From positions 62,001 through 126,000 of the forward strand of contig CAKZQC010000006.1 of NCBI GenBank assembly GCA_937139495.1: a DNA stretch of 64,000 nt. Direction: 5' to 3'. Made by a program: the position numbers and the translations under genes. Source of the stretch: an uncultured Saprospiraceae bacterium (GTDB lineage: Bacteria > Bacteroidota > Bacteroidia > Chitinophagales > Saprospiraceae). This document shows, piece by piece, positions 1 to 7,788 of the stretch (the first letter of the stretch is position 1; each line of letters begins with the position of its first letter). The notes beneath the pieces were generated by a model. The model was not told where the DNA came from. It saw only the letters and a program-made list of their open reading frames with translations, and made no database searches.

Positions 1-182
1 CTGCAGGACAAGCACTTTCTTTACGCAAATTGTCGGAAGAGGCTTCTTCGTCTTCCTTTGTGGAGCAGCTTTTGGTAGCTTTTCGCAAATATGTGCCTAT
101 CCTGGACGAAGATAGATTATTGCAAGAAGACTTGCATCAAGCCGTTTTGTTCCTACAAGAAACCGATGTTTTTGAGTCTTAG
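1..182 (+). CDS. C-terminal end of an unrecognised protein (5' end outside window)
   Basis: Only the last 59 codons are present, read from base 3 and ending with TAG at 180-182. The fragment is helical-looking and mildly acidic, with a run of serines (EEASSSSF) followed by FVEQLLVAFRKY and the tail FLQETDVFES. I recognise no motif. It is convergent with the ABC permease operon and is followed after about 45 bases by a strong two-way terminator. The frame is inferred because the other two plus-strand frames hit stops within this stretch. Confidence 0.6.
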   Translation, partial: AGQALSLRKLSEEASSSSFVEQLLVAFRKYVPILDEDRLLQEDLHQAVLFLQETDVFES

Positions 183-227
183 AACTTTTGAACAGGTATA
201 AAATTAGAGCATTGTTTTACACCCGTT

Positions 228-272
228 CAAAAGAGCCTTCTTTCCGTTACTAACGGGAAGAAGGCTCTTTTG
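228..272. terminator. Bidirectional intrinsic terminator
   Basis: A long near-perfect hairpin: the left arm reads CAAAAGAGCCTTCTT then CCGTTA, and the right arm is its complement apart from one T-G pair, with a very short loop. A-rich and T-rich edges give a U-tract in both directions. It separates the convergent unknown gene (plus) from the permease operon (minus). Confidence 0.85.
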
Positions 273-290
273 CTAAGTGTATATCTTTAC

Positions 291-1625
291 TTAATTTCTC
301 AATTTGGGGTCGAGTGCTTCGGTCAGCCCTTCGCCAATCAAGTTGAATACCGTAACCGTAACGAAAATAGCGGTACCAGGAAAAACAGCAAGCCACCAAG
401 CAGAAGGTTTTTCTCTCGCCATATTGAGTAGCGAACCCCACGTAATTTGGTCATCAGGAACACCTACACCCAAAAACGACAAGTAGGCTTCTATCAGTAT
501 AGCAGAGGCAATCCCAAACGCAATCGCAATCAATACAGGAGCTAAGGCATTAGGTAGGGCGTGTTTGACAATAATCCGAAATTCGCTGTAGCCGAATGCC
601 TGAGCGGCTTCGATATACTCCAATCGACGAATACGCAACAGTTCGGAGCGTATAAATTTTGCAATCCCTGTCCAGCTCACCAAACCCAAAATAACCATTA
701 CAAACAGTACAGAAGGTTTTTCGATAATCGAAACAATCGCTAAAATCAGAACCAACAATGGAATCGAATTGAGTACTTCAATCAGTCGCATCACTAACAA
801 ATCGAGTGGTATTGTTACTTTTTTGCTCAAAACAGGTATCAGCTTGAGCGGTATCGTTAGCAGATTGGCAGCAATAAATAAACCTACCCACCAAACCAAA
901 ATATAAGCAATAGCCAGCAATAAATGCCCCTCAGCAATCCAATCGCCAATGACATAACCATTGACAATAAAGGCATAGAACAGCAGTAAGAAGACCGACA
1001 AGCTATTGAGCAGCAGCCGTATCCTAGAGATACGCATTCGAGTATCGCCAAAATAGCCTGACAAGGCACCCAAAAACAAACCAATCAGTATGGCAATAGA
1101 CATGGCAACAATACCGACAAGCATAGCGGTACGAGTGCCATGAATAAGCCCAGAAGCAATATCTAAACCTAATCGCTCCGTACCTAAGTAATGCCAGCCA
1201 CCGTTGGGATTTTTGTCAAAGGTTTGTTCGCCAAAAGGCGAAATAAATTTGGCGTTGGGGCGGTCTTGTGTATGGGGCGAATAGGTGATGGGAGGGAAGA
1301 TTGCCGATTCGTAATCTTGTTCCAGCCACTTTTTGGAAATGAACTTAGAATCCCAGTTGGTGACCCCCAAATCTACTAAGTATTGATGGCAGACAGGGAA
1401 ATAAGTTTCTCCATCTATTTGACAATAAATAGGACGTTCGTTGGCAATAAAATCACCAAATACAGCGACAAATAGAATGAGGTAGAACACCCGCAAAGCC
1501 CAGACGGCTAATCGGTTTTTGTAAAACTGCTTTCGCACAATAGCCCCATAGCTCTCATGCTGGTGCGATTGTTCCATCGCTCCAACTACCTTATCCTGCT
1601 TCTTTTTATTGAAATTAAAAAACAT
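291..1625 (-). CDS. Oligopeptide/dipeptide-type ABC transporter permease (DppC/OppC family) with extra membrane hairpin
   Basis: Inner-membrane permease subunit of a peptide or nickel type ABC importer, 444 residues. A basic N-terminus leads to TM1 at about 40-60, then a periplasmic stretch of about 100 residues. The permease core starts near 165 and carries the EAA loop for contact with the ATPase at about 339-358 (EYIEAAQAFGYSEFRIIVKH). The usual family text GALSGYFGD (186-194) is separated from LLVMRLIEVL (276-285) by about 80 extra residues holding two hydrophobic segments; in most DppC proteins these blocks are nearly adjacent. The start is 9 bases after the stop of the partner permease, so the two are one transcript. 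No substrate-binding protein or ATPase gene lies in the window, so the substrate is unknown. Confidence 0.9.
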   Translation of the reverse strand: MFFNFNKKKQDKVVGAMEQSHQHESYGAIVRKQFYKNRLAVWALRVFYLILFVAVFGDFIANERPIYCQIDGETYFPVCHQYLVDLGVTNWDSKFISKKWLEQDYESAIFPPITYSPHTQDRPNAKFISPFGEQTFDKNPNGGWHYLGTERLGLDIASGLIHGTRTAMLVGIVAMSIAILIGLFLGALSGYFGDTRMRISRIRLLLNSLSVFLLLFYAFIVNGYVIGDWIAEGHLLLAIAYILVWWVGLFIAANLLTIPLKLIPVLSKKVTIPLDLLVMRLIEVLNSIPLLVLILAIVSIIEKPSVLFVMVILGLVSWTGIAKFIRSELLRIRRLEYIEAAQAFGYSEFRIIVKHALPNALAPVLIAIAFGIASAILIEAYLSFLGVGVPDDQITWGSLLNMAREKPSAWWLAVFPGTAIFVTVTVFNLIGEGLTEALDPKLRN

Positions 1626-1634
1626 AATTCTTCT

Positions 1635-3425
1635 TTAGTACTTGATACGAGGGTCAACCACAGCATACAAAATATCGGCGACTAGATTGCCAATCATGGC
1701 TAATATAGAAATAAGCATAACGATGGCAAACACAACGGGCCAATCTCGTAACCCAATGGCATGCAGCAGCTCGAACCCCATGCCGTGTATTGCAAAAATT
1801 ACTTCGATAGCAATCGCTCCCGAAAGGGTTCTAGGAAATACAGAGCTAAACAGGGTAATAATCGGAAACAAGGAATTGCGGAAAGCATGCTTCCAAACTA
1901 CTTTTCGTTCACTCAAACCTTTGGCTCTAGCGGTACGAATATAATCCTGACGCAGTACGCCCAGCATCGATCCGCGCATCTGGCGAGAAAGGTACGCCAA
2001 AGAACCATATGTAATACAAAAAATGGGTAGAATTAAGTGGTGTACGGTATTCCAAAATACGTCCCAAGCCGTTGAGTTAGGGTCGTCCCGAATATCTAAA
2101 TCCTGTGCTCCGCTGGTTGGGAATAAGTCCATCCATTCGGCATATTCGGCTGTTGTGAAAAACATCACCAACAGAGTTCCTATCCAGAAGTTGGGCAAAG
2201 AATAGAGTAAGAACAATAGGGTAGTCGTAAAATTATCAACCTTTTTCCTGCCTTTTAGCTTCCACTTGGCACTATTGACCCCCAAAGGGATAGAAATAAG
2301 GTAAGCCAATAGAATGGCAACCAAATTCATGATAATTGTCCAGTACATGGCATGTGTAATCCTAGAAGATACTTTTTGTCCATCGGTATAAGAAATGCCA
2401 AAATCTCCCCTCAAAAACCCCTTACTGGTATAATGTTCTATATTTTTAGCACGCTCTCTTTGTTCTTCAAAAAGAAGGGCTATCTCTTCAGATATTTTTG
2501 CTTTTTGTAGCTGTATAGCTTCTATTTCGGTATTGTTAGAGACGAGTTGTAGCTGTAAGCTATCGACTGTTGTCGAATTAGTCTCTGGATTTTCTATTTG
2601 TTTTTGTAAGCGATAATTTTTGCCTTTGAGCGTAGAAATACTACGGCTTTTGACGCGTTCTGCAGGGCGAAGTGCTTTGATTTGTTCGCTTAGCTCTTCT
2701 ATTCGGAGGTGGTTGGTACTATCTACGGTTCGCCACCAAGGATAATCTCCAAACATCCAGGTATGGTATTGGTTGCCCAATCCATAAAAATGCAATTGAG
2801 GGATATACAACGCCGTTTTGTTGGTATTGGCTCGCAAGGCATTGTAGTGCTGTGTCAAGACTTGCCACTGCTGATAAATTATATCTAGATTATTTGAAGT
2901 GTCTTGTTGAGTTGCCTCCTGCAATGCAGTGGCTACCTCATTCAATTTATAATGGATACCATTGTGATCGTAATCCAAATACAAGTCGTTGACATTGCTA
3001 GAGAGTTGTACTCGAATCGTATAATAATCGGTAGGAATATCGCTAATGCTATATTGTATTTCTTTGAGTTGATGATAGTAGGCGAGGGCAAGCTCTGCGC
3101 TTCCGTATTGGTCAATCAATCGACTAATCAATTGGCGGTGATTTGCTTTTTGTATTTGATACAAATCCTTGGGATACGCCATGGAAGTCAATGCAAAATA
3201 AAAAGCTGGTTTGTCCAGCCCCAATTCAGCGGCTTTTTCGGCATACGCTTGTTCCCCCTTTGCCAAATCTGCCCGCTGTCCAGTATCTCCTGTCTGACTG
3301 GCTCCTTTGATGATAACCAATACAGGGTCACCAGATGTGAGCTTGCTCAACCCAAAGATGAGTAGAGAAATGATAAAAAAGGTGGGGATAAAAATCAATA
3401 TACGCTTGATTATATATTGAAACAT
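1635..3425 (-). CDS. Oligopeptide/dipeptide-type ABC transporter permease (DppB/OppB family) with large periplasmic insert
   Basis: Partner permease, 596 residues against roughly 310-340 for most DppB/OppB proteins. The N-terminus is typical: TM1 at about 9-28, then LTSGDP near 29-34 and the family-like stretch AAELGLDKPAFYFAL. The sequence then departs for about 240 residues before resuming with GFLRGDFGISY near 325 and the standard core, including the EAA loop (DYIRTARAKGLSERKVVWKH). The insert should be periplasmic; its second half is charged and heptad-like (for example RIEELSEQIKALRPAERV), suggesting a coiled coil. It is the first gene of the permease pair, downstream of the universal stress gene. 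The fold of the insert is not recognised. Confidence 0.9.
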   Translation of the reverse strand: MFQYIIKRILIFIPTFFIISLLIFGLSKLTSGDPVLVIIKGASQTGDTGQRADLAKGEQAYAEKAAELGLDKPAFYFALTSMAYPKDLYQIQKANHRQLISRLIDQYGSAELALAYYHQLKEIQYSISDIPTDYYTIRVQLSSNVNDLYLDYDHNGIHYKLNEVATALQEATQQDTSNNLDIIYQQWQVLTQHYNALRANTNKTALYIPQLHFYGLGNQYHTWMFGDYPWWRTVDSTNHLRIEELSEQIKALRPAERVKSRSISTLKGKNYRLQKQIENPETNSTTVDSLQLQLVSNNTEIEAIQLQKAKISEEIALLFEEQRERAKNIEHYTSKGFLRGDFGISYTDGQKVSSRITHAMYWTIIMNLVAILLAYLISIPLGVNSAKWKLKGRKKVDNFTTTLLFLLYSLPNFWIGTLLVMFFTTAEYAEWMDLFPTSGAQDLDIRDDPNSTAWDVFWNTVHHLILPIFCITYGSLAYLSRQMRGSMLGVLRQDYIRTARAKGLSERKVVWKHAFRNSLFPIITLFSSVFPRTLSGAIAIEVIFAIHGMGFELLHAIGLRDWPVVFAIVMLISILAMIGNLVADILYAVVDPRIKY

Positions 3426-3579
3426 AGTGAAAGTAGCTTATAAAAAAGTGGTTGAAAGTAGGCGTATTTGGATAGGACAATACGGCTAAAAAATGATAAA
3501 TTGTATGTGTTGAACGAGTCAACGGAACAAAGCCCCCCAAAATATAGATTCCTACTTTATTTCTGAACTTATACTGGAC

Positions 3580-4353
3580 TTATTTCCAAACTAAAAGCGG
3601 TATAGTCGTGTTAAGTGCCATTTTTTGGGCGGAACTGTATCGCAATAATCGCTGTAGTGCCGTGCGTGCTGTTGTCACCGTTACCAGCAGGTGCAAGTTG
3701 TGATTGTGAATGAAAGAAGGTAAGTCTTCTTCGTAGTTTTCCAATACAAAATGTTGAGGCAGTTCTTTTTCTGCATGTTGGCTTTCTGCCAAATGAACAA
3801 CAAGCAATTGTGCCTTGAAGTAATGTGCCAAATCTTGAATAGGAGGGTGTTGTTTTTGCCAATGATCCTTGTTAGGTGTCAAGTAAGCCATTTTCTTGAT
3901 GTCTTGAAATACAATCCCTTTAGGGATTACCAATATAGGTATCTGGGCATTATCTATCACGGTAGAAATAGTCGTTCCCCATATTTTTCGCTGAATCATG
4001 GAGGTCGTATCGTGACTGCTCATTACGATAAGGTCTATTGATGGATTGCGCTCGGTGTAAGCAATGATGTTTTCTTTCGCAAATCCAATTTCTACCTCTT
4101 TAGTTACTGGTACGTGATGGGTCCCAAAATCTTTGAGAAACGCATCCAATACTTGTTCGGCTTTATGCTTTTCTTCTTGGAGCAGCTGATACCGCACGAC
4201 ACTAGGAGCCATGGTATCTACTTTGAGTTCGCAGACATATAGAATGACTACTTCTGCATGGAAGTACTTGGCTACGGCTAGCGTGAACGCTAAGGTTGGT
4301 TTAGCTGCCTCAGAGCAGTTGGTCGGAAAAAGTATTTTTTTGATAGATAACAT
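3580..4353 (-). CDS. Universal stress protein, tandem UspA domains
   Basis: Cytoplasmic protein of 257 residues from the chosen start. The first Usp domain begins KKILFPTNCSEAAKPTLAF and carries the typical core VMSSHD near 130 and a GTTISTVI segment resembling the nucleotide-binding GxxG(S/T) region. It ends ILVIPKG. The second half (from about 160) looks like a more diverged Usp domain ending LLVTVTTARTALQRLLRYS. I chose ATG at 4351-4353 because the longer reading uses TTG at 4371 and adds residues before the normal Usp start. Same strand as the permease genes downstream, with a gap of about 150 bases; co-transcription is possible. Many family members bind ATP, but the precise role is not set by sequence. 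Confidence 0.85.
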   Translation of the reverse strand: MLSIKKILFPTNCSEAAKPTLAFTLAVAKYFHAEVVILYVCELKVDTMAPSVVRYQLLQEEKHKAEQVLDAFLKDFGTHHVPVTKEVEIGFAKENIIAYTERNPSIDLIVMSSHDTTSMIQRKIWGTTISTVIDNAQIPILVIPKGIVFQDIKKMAYLTPNKDHWQKQHPPIQDLAHYFKAQLLVVHLAESQHAEKELPQHFVLENYEEDLPSFIHNHNLHLLVTVTTARTALQRLLRYSSAQKMALNTTIPLLVWK

Positions 4354-4371
4354 ACGCAAAGAGTTGAGCAA

Positions 4372-4416
4372 CTACTAAAAAAAAGCTACCTCAAAATAAT
4401 GAATTTGAGGCAGCTT
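4372..4416 (-). terminator. Rho-independent terminator after the ExbB/ExbD operon
   Basis: Read on the minus strand, AAGCTGCCTCAAA pairs with TTTGAGGTAGCTT across a 9-nt loop (arms at 4404-4416 and 4383-4395), followed by a run of nine T. It lies downstream of the second exbD and just upstream of the universal stress gene, so the two units are probably separate. Confidence 0.8.
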
Positions 4417-4493
4417 AGTATGATGTATAACCTATTACAATAAGAAAAAAGGGTAGTAATAGTGTGGAGGTGCAAAGCACCCATTGTTTGTTA

Positions 4494-4964
4494 TTATTTG
4501 GTAATGTCTGTTGCTAAGTAACTTACTTTTCGGAAGTTGACTTTACGAAGTTCTGTTTTGACATCCGTGACAATACCCATTTTTACATCTTTGTCGATGC
4601 GCATAGCAGCCGTCATTTGGCTGTGCTTTTTCTGGTTTTTTACTTTGAATTTTTCATTAGCAATAAACTCAGGAATTTTCTCAACAGTTGCAAATTGGTC
4701 ATTGAGCTGAATACGTGGTGCAGTACCCATAGTCGCTTGATATTTCTTGGTAGGAGGTCCTATAAAAATATGGCTGACCAAGGTCTTTTTCTCCAATTTC
4801 TGCAATTGTGTTGCGTTCGGCACGGTTACCTTCACGAGCAATTCACTATCACGCATTTTGGTTACTACCATAAAGAAACAAAGCAACATAAATACAATGT
4901 CTGGTAGCGAAGCGGTGGTAATACCTGGTGCTTCTTTTTTACCTTTTTTATTAAACTTAGACAT
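4494..4964 (-). CDS. exbD: ExbD/TolR-type biopolymer transport protein (second copy)
   Basis: Single-pass inner-membrane protein of 156 residues, part of an ExbB-ExbD proton channel that powers outer-membrane transport. After a short basic N-terminus comes the transmembrane helix SLPDIVFMLLCFFMVVTKM with the conserved membrane Asp at residue 22. The rest should be periplasmic, including a Lys-rich stretch KKTLVSHIFIG. The family C-terminal text DKDVKMGIVTDVKTELRKV is present. It is the last gene of the operon, 67 bases after the first exbD. Two different ExbD proteins per ExbB are common in Bacteroidota and may form a heterodimer. Its true outer-membrane partner cannot be named from here. Confidence 0.88.
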   Translation of the reverse strand: MSKFNKKGKKEAPGITTASLPDIVFMLLCFFMVVTKMRDSELLVKVTVPNATQLQKLEKKTLVSHIFIGPPTKKYQATMGTAPRIQLNDQFATVEKIPEFIANEKFKVKNQKKHSQMTAAMRIDKDVKMGIVTDVKTELRKVNFRKVSYLATDITK

Positions 4965-5031
4965 ATTATTCTATAAATTTATTATTCAATAAGTAGCTAA
5001 ACAAAACTGCTGTTAGTTGTCTATCACTCCA

Positions 5032-5574
5032 CTAAGGAGCGGTCTCAAAGTTAGTTGGTTCTGCTTCTGAGATAACTAATGGAATTTCTTTACGAACATC
5101 TTGACGTTCTTCTTTTGTCAAGTCTTCGTAATTTCTGCCATATTTTGCTTGAGCAGATTCATTCCAAAGTTCGTTATAAGCTGCTTTGAGTTGATCATAA
5201 ACCGCTACGTAAGTGGCTACAGAAGTAGCATTATCATTCATCAATGAAATAACAGCGAATTTAGGGCTATCAGAAGAGTTAGGATCTCTACCATTATTCA
5301 TAATAAAGGCTCTAGCTTTTTCTTTGATGGAATATACATCAGCAACCTGCTCTCCACGTATTAATAGTTCGTCTCTACCATTGATTTTTACATCAAATAC
5401 GTTTCTGCGGTTTACTTTATCTGCTTCTGGTGGAACTTCTACGTAAGGAGGAAGCAGTACATTAAGTCCTGTATCCGTTTGTATTGTGGTGGTAACTAAG
5501 AAGAAAATTAAAAGCAAGAAGGCAATATCTGCCATCGAACCTGCATTAATTTCTGGTATTTTTCTTTGTGCCAT
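5032..5574 (-). CDS. exbD: ExbD/TolR-type biopolymer transport protein (first copy)
   Basis: 180-residue ExbD paralogue. It begins MAQRKIPEINAGSMADIAFL, the usual Bacteroidota ExbD start, with the channel Asp at residue 16 in the helix that continues LLIFFLVTT. The periplasmic part contains NRRNVFDVKINGRDELLIRG and a long C-terminal helical segment with QLKAAYNELWNESAQAKYG. It starts 11 bases after the four-TM gene and precedes the second exbD. It differs clearly from the second copy in the periplasmic half, so the two are not a recent duplication. Confidence 0.9.
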   Translation of the reverse strand: MAQRKIPEINAGSMADIAFLLLIFFLVTTTIQTDTGLNVLLPPYVEVPPEADKVNRRNVFDVKINGRDELLIRGEQVADVYSIKEKARAFIMNNGRDPNSSDSPKFAVISLMNDNATSVATYVAVYDQLKAAYNELWNESAQAKYGRNYEDLTKEERQDVRKEIPLVISEAEPTNFETAP

Positions 5575-5585
5575 AATGTTGATTA

Positions 5586-6098
5586 TTATTGTTGTTTAAC
5601 AAATCCGTATGCAAGGCCCAATACCCAAGATAAAATAGCGGTTCCTAACATAAAGTAACCGAATTTGATAACACCATCAGAAAACTTAACATCAGGAGAT
5701 ACAGATACTCCTTCTTTGAATATTTCGCCTTGTGGTATCAATGATTCGTTGCTACTCACGATATCGCTGGTCAATGTACCGTCACCCATTGCTTGTGTTA
5801 CGAAGTACACGACTACAAGTACTGCCAATCCACCCAATAGTTTGATAGAACCTTTAGGGTCTTGTACCACTTGCACTACAAAGAATACCAATACCGCCAA
5901 TGTGGCGAGACCAATCAAAATCATAGAACTGGTAATACCGAAATCGAAGGTACTACTGTTATATAATTCTGCTTTGCTAGGTTCGGTGGCAGGGTAGCTT
6001 GAGAAGATGATAATATAGGTTAAGGCAGATATTATTGCCCCTATACCAAAACCTATCGCTACACCATATTTTTTTAGAAACTGATATGCTCCAGTCAT
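5586..6098 (-). CDS. Four-TM membrane protein of the Exb operon, function unknown
   Basis: 170-residue integral membrane protein between exbB and the first exbD. Hydrophobic segments lie at about 11-33, 54-76, 86-105 and 146-166; a polar loop of about 40 residues (GDGTLTSDIVSSNE and onward) sits between the third and fourth. No catalytic or binding motif is visible. Its fixed place between exbB and exbD, only 11 bases before exbD, argues for a role in or around the same energy-transduction complex, for example as an accessory or stabilising subunit. That is inference from position. Similar small membrane proteins occur in Exb clusters of this phylum from memory, but I cannot name a family. 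Confidence 0.75.
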   Translation of the reverse strand: MTGAYQFLKKYGVAIGFGIGAIISALTYIIIFSSYPATEPSKAELYNSSTFDFGITSSMILIGLATLAVLVFFVVQVVQDPKGSIKLLGGLAVLVVVYFVTQAMGDGTLTSDIVSSNESLIPQGEIFKEGVSVSPDVKFSDGVIKFGYFMLGTAILSWVLGLAYGFVKQQ

Positions 6099-6142
6099 GA
6101 TTTCACTTAATTTTTTTAAAAAGATTGAATTGCTTAGAAATC

Positions 6143-6180
6143 GGCACGAATTACTGCATCAAAGCAAAGTAATTCGTGCC
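6143..6180 (-). promoter_or_regulatory. Intercistronic hairpin between exbB and downstream genes
   Basis: A perfect 13-bp inverted repeat, GGCACGAATTACT and its complement, around a 12-nt loop. It lies in the 106-base gap after exbB. No T-run follows on the minus strand, so it is not a normal terminator; it could be a processing or 3'-stability element that keeps ExbB made in excess over ExbD. Confidence 0.6.
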
Positions 6181-6204
6181 AATGTCTATTAAAAGGAGAC
6201 AATA

Positions 6205-7047
6205 TTATAGTCCTTTGTTTGTTACTTGTCTGTTGTCGATAAGAATATCAATCAAACTGATAGTTGCATCTTCCATTGTATTGACCAATCCATCTACTTT
6301 AGCAGTGATGTAATTGTAAAAAATTTGAAGAATAATAGCTACTACTAGTCCAAATACAGTGGTCAAAAGTGCTACTTTAATACCACCTGCAACCATAGAA
6401 GGGTTAATATCTCCAGCGGCTTCAATCGTATCAAACGCCTGAATCATACCGATAACGGTACCCATAAACCCTAACATCGGAGCTAGAGCGATAAATAGTG
6501 CTAACCATACCAATCCTTTTTCGAGGAGTCCCATTTGTACAGAACCATTGGCTACAATTGCTTTCTCTACGGCATCTATACCGTCATCTACGCGCTTCAA
6601 TCCTTCGCCCAATACCTCTGCGGTAGGACCTGGAGTTGCTTTACAGATGCTTTTTGCTTCTTCAATATTGCCGTTGGCAATTGCTCCTTCGAGTTGACGC
6701 ACCAATTTTTTGGTGTTGACAGTAGCCAAACTTAACGTGATGATACGCTCAATCGCTACAGCTAGTCCTAAAATAAGACAGATCAAAACGACTGACATAA
6801 ATTGCCAACCTCCATCAATGAAATATTTTTTCATGGTCTGGTGAGCAGAACGATTGACTACTTCTACAGAGCCATCACCTGCATTTAGTACTTCTACATC
6901 ATCTTCCATGTTATCAACTGCAGTAGCTGGTTCAGTGGATGGATCTACTTGTTCAGTAGAAGTAGCAGAAGAATCTTGTGCCAGTACAGTATTGTAACTG
7001 CTTACACTTATACAAAGTGCGAAAATTAATACGAAAACCTTTTTCAT
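6205..7047 (-). CDS. exbB: ExbB/TolQ/MotA-type proton channel subunit
   Basis: Inner-membrane subunit of an ExbB-ExbD motor. I chose ATG at 7045-7047 (MKKVFVLIFALC): it opens directly into a signal-like hydrophobic stretch ending near VLAQDSS, whereas the longer reading begins with TTG at 7083 and adds twelve residues. An acidic, Thr/Ser-rich linker (about 25-60) leads to a TM helix (FMSVVLICLILGLAVAIERI). The MotA/TolQ/ExbB core follows: GLVWLALFIALAPMLGFMGT and AGGIKVALLTTVFGLVVAII, the last two channel helices. The cleavable-looking N-terminus and periplasmic linker before TM1 are typical of Bacteroidota ExbB. First gene of the operon; it is followed by a strong hairpin before the next gene. 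Confidence 0.9.
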   Translation of the reverse strand: MKKVFVLIFALCISVSSYNTVLAQDSSATSTEQVDPSTEPATAVDNMEDDVEVLNAGDGSVEVVNRSAHQTMKKYFIDGGWQFMSVVLICLILGLAVAIERIITLSLATVNTKKLVRQLEGAIANGNIEEAKSICKATPGPTAEVLGEGLKRVDDGIDAVEKAIVANGSVQMGLLEKGLVWLALFIALAPMLGFMGTVIGMIQAFDTIEAAGDINPSMVAGGIKVALLTTVFGLVVAIILQIFYNYITAKVDGLVNTMEDATISLIDILIDNRQVTNKGL

Positions 7048-7164
7048 AACTTCAATGTGGTTTGCCAAGTTTTTAAAAGACAATAATTAATATTAGTTGT
7101 TGATAGTAGCAGTTGCCTAGCCTTAGAGATACAAGAATCAATGTTTAGACAACTTCAAAACAAT

Positions 7165-7191
7165 CGTTGCTCCCCTTGTGGGAGAGCAACG
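7165..7191 (-). terminator. Terminator of the tRNA-Ser gene
   Basis: On the minus strand CGTTGCTC plus CCC pairs with GGGG plus AGCAACG around ACAA, with one small bulge, followed by ATTGTTTTG. It sits 14 bases past the 3' end of the tRNA. Confidence 0.7.
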
Positions 7192-7204
7192 AGTTAGTTT
7201 GTAG

Positions 7205-7291
7205 TGGAGAGAGTGGGATTCGAACCCACGGTACTCGCAAAAGTACATACGCTTTCCAAGCGTACCCGATCGGCCACTCTGGCACCTCTCC
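7205..7291 (-). tRNA. tRNA-Ser (anticodon GGA)
   Basis: 87 nt with a clear cloverleaf on the minus strand. The acceptor arm is GGAGAGG with TCTCTCC (one G-U pair) and discriminator A. The D arm contains GCCGATCGG. The anticodon stem-loop is ACGCTTGGAAAGCGT, giving anticodon GGA at 7255-7257. A long serine-type variable arm (TACTTTTGCGAGTA) precedes the T arm GTGGGTTCGAATCCCAC. CCA is not encoded. It decodes UCC/UCU and has its own terminator. The plus-strand reading GESGIRTHGTR through this region is the usual tRNA shadow, not a protein. Confidence 0.97.
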
Positions 7292-7788
7292 TGTTTTATT
7301 TTTAATCGTAAGGTGTATTTCTTGTAGTCCTGTATTTGAAAACTACAATATATAACACCTCTTTAAGCCTAATAAACGTTCTAGTTAGATTACTAGTGTA
7401 GCGTAATGCACAAAAATTGTAAATAAAAAGGACAATACAAAATTTTTGTTGGCTAATATCGCATTCCTCCCCAAAAAATACCAAGGATAGGAATGAATCC
7501 TGTTTTTGATAAATTGATAGAAAGTAATAATTAAGAGTGGAAGATACTAAAAATATTAGCATAACCGACAAAATAACTAAAAGATGTTGGCAAATCACTA
7601 AGATACAGTAGGGGAGGGTACTACCTCTTGTTGGTGCTACTTGTTGGGAAAGTAGCTAAAGTAGGAAAGTATTTGGTAACTATAAACAAAGATGCAGCTA
7701 GTTTTGGTTTTGGTGTGTGCAGTGGGTTATTTTTTTCGTATTGGGGTTTTTTATAATCAAACCCCTTAGCTCAATCACCTACTTCCTT
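7292..7788. other. Intergenic region between tRNA-Ser and the TamB-like gene
   Basis: About 500 AT-rich bases with no convincing gene. Two structures stand out. At 7311-7360, AGGTGT pairs with ACACCT outside TTGTAGT with ACTACAA, an interrupted stem just upstream of the tRNA. At 7743-7765, GGGGTTT pairs with AAACCCC just past the stop of the TamB-like gene; it lacks a T-run but may end that transcript. A 98-codon hydrophobic reading at 7302-7598 (minus) looks like AT-rich noise. Confidence 0.5.
7743..7765 (-). terminator. Possible terminator hairpin after the TamB-like gene
   Basis: A 7-bp G/C-containing stem (GGGGTTT / AAACCCC) with a 9-base loop, 24 bases past the stop codon. The base run after it on the minus strand is A-rich, not T-rich, so termination is uncertain. 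Confidence 0.35.

Noticed and set aside
7167..7355. Plus-strand frame containing GESGIRTHGTR
   Set aside because: It is the antisense reading of tRNA-Ser, a well-known annotation artefact.
7302..7598. 98-codon hydrophobic frame on the minus strand
   Set aside because: AT-rich noise in an intergenic region; no family text and it overlaps the structured region upstream of the tRNA.
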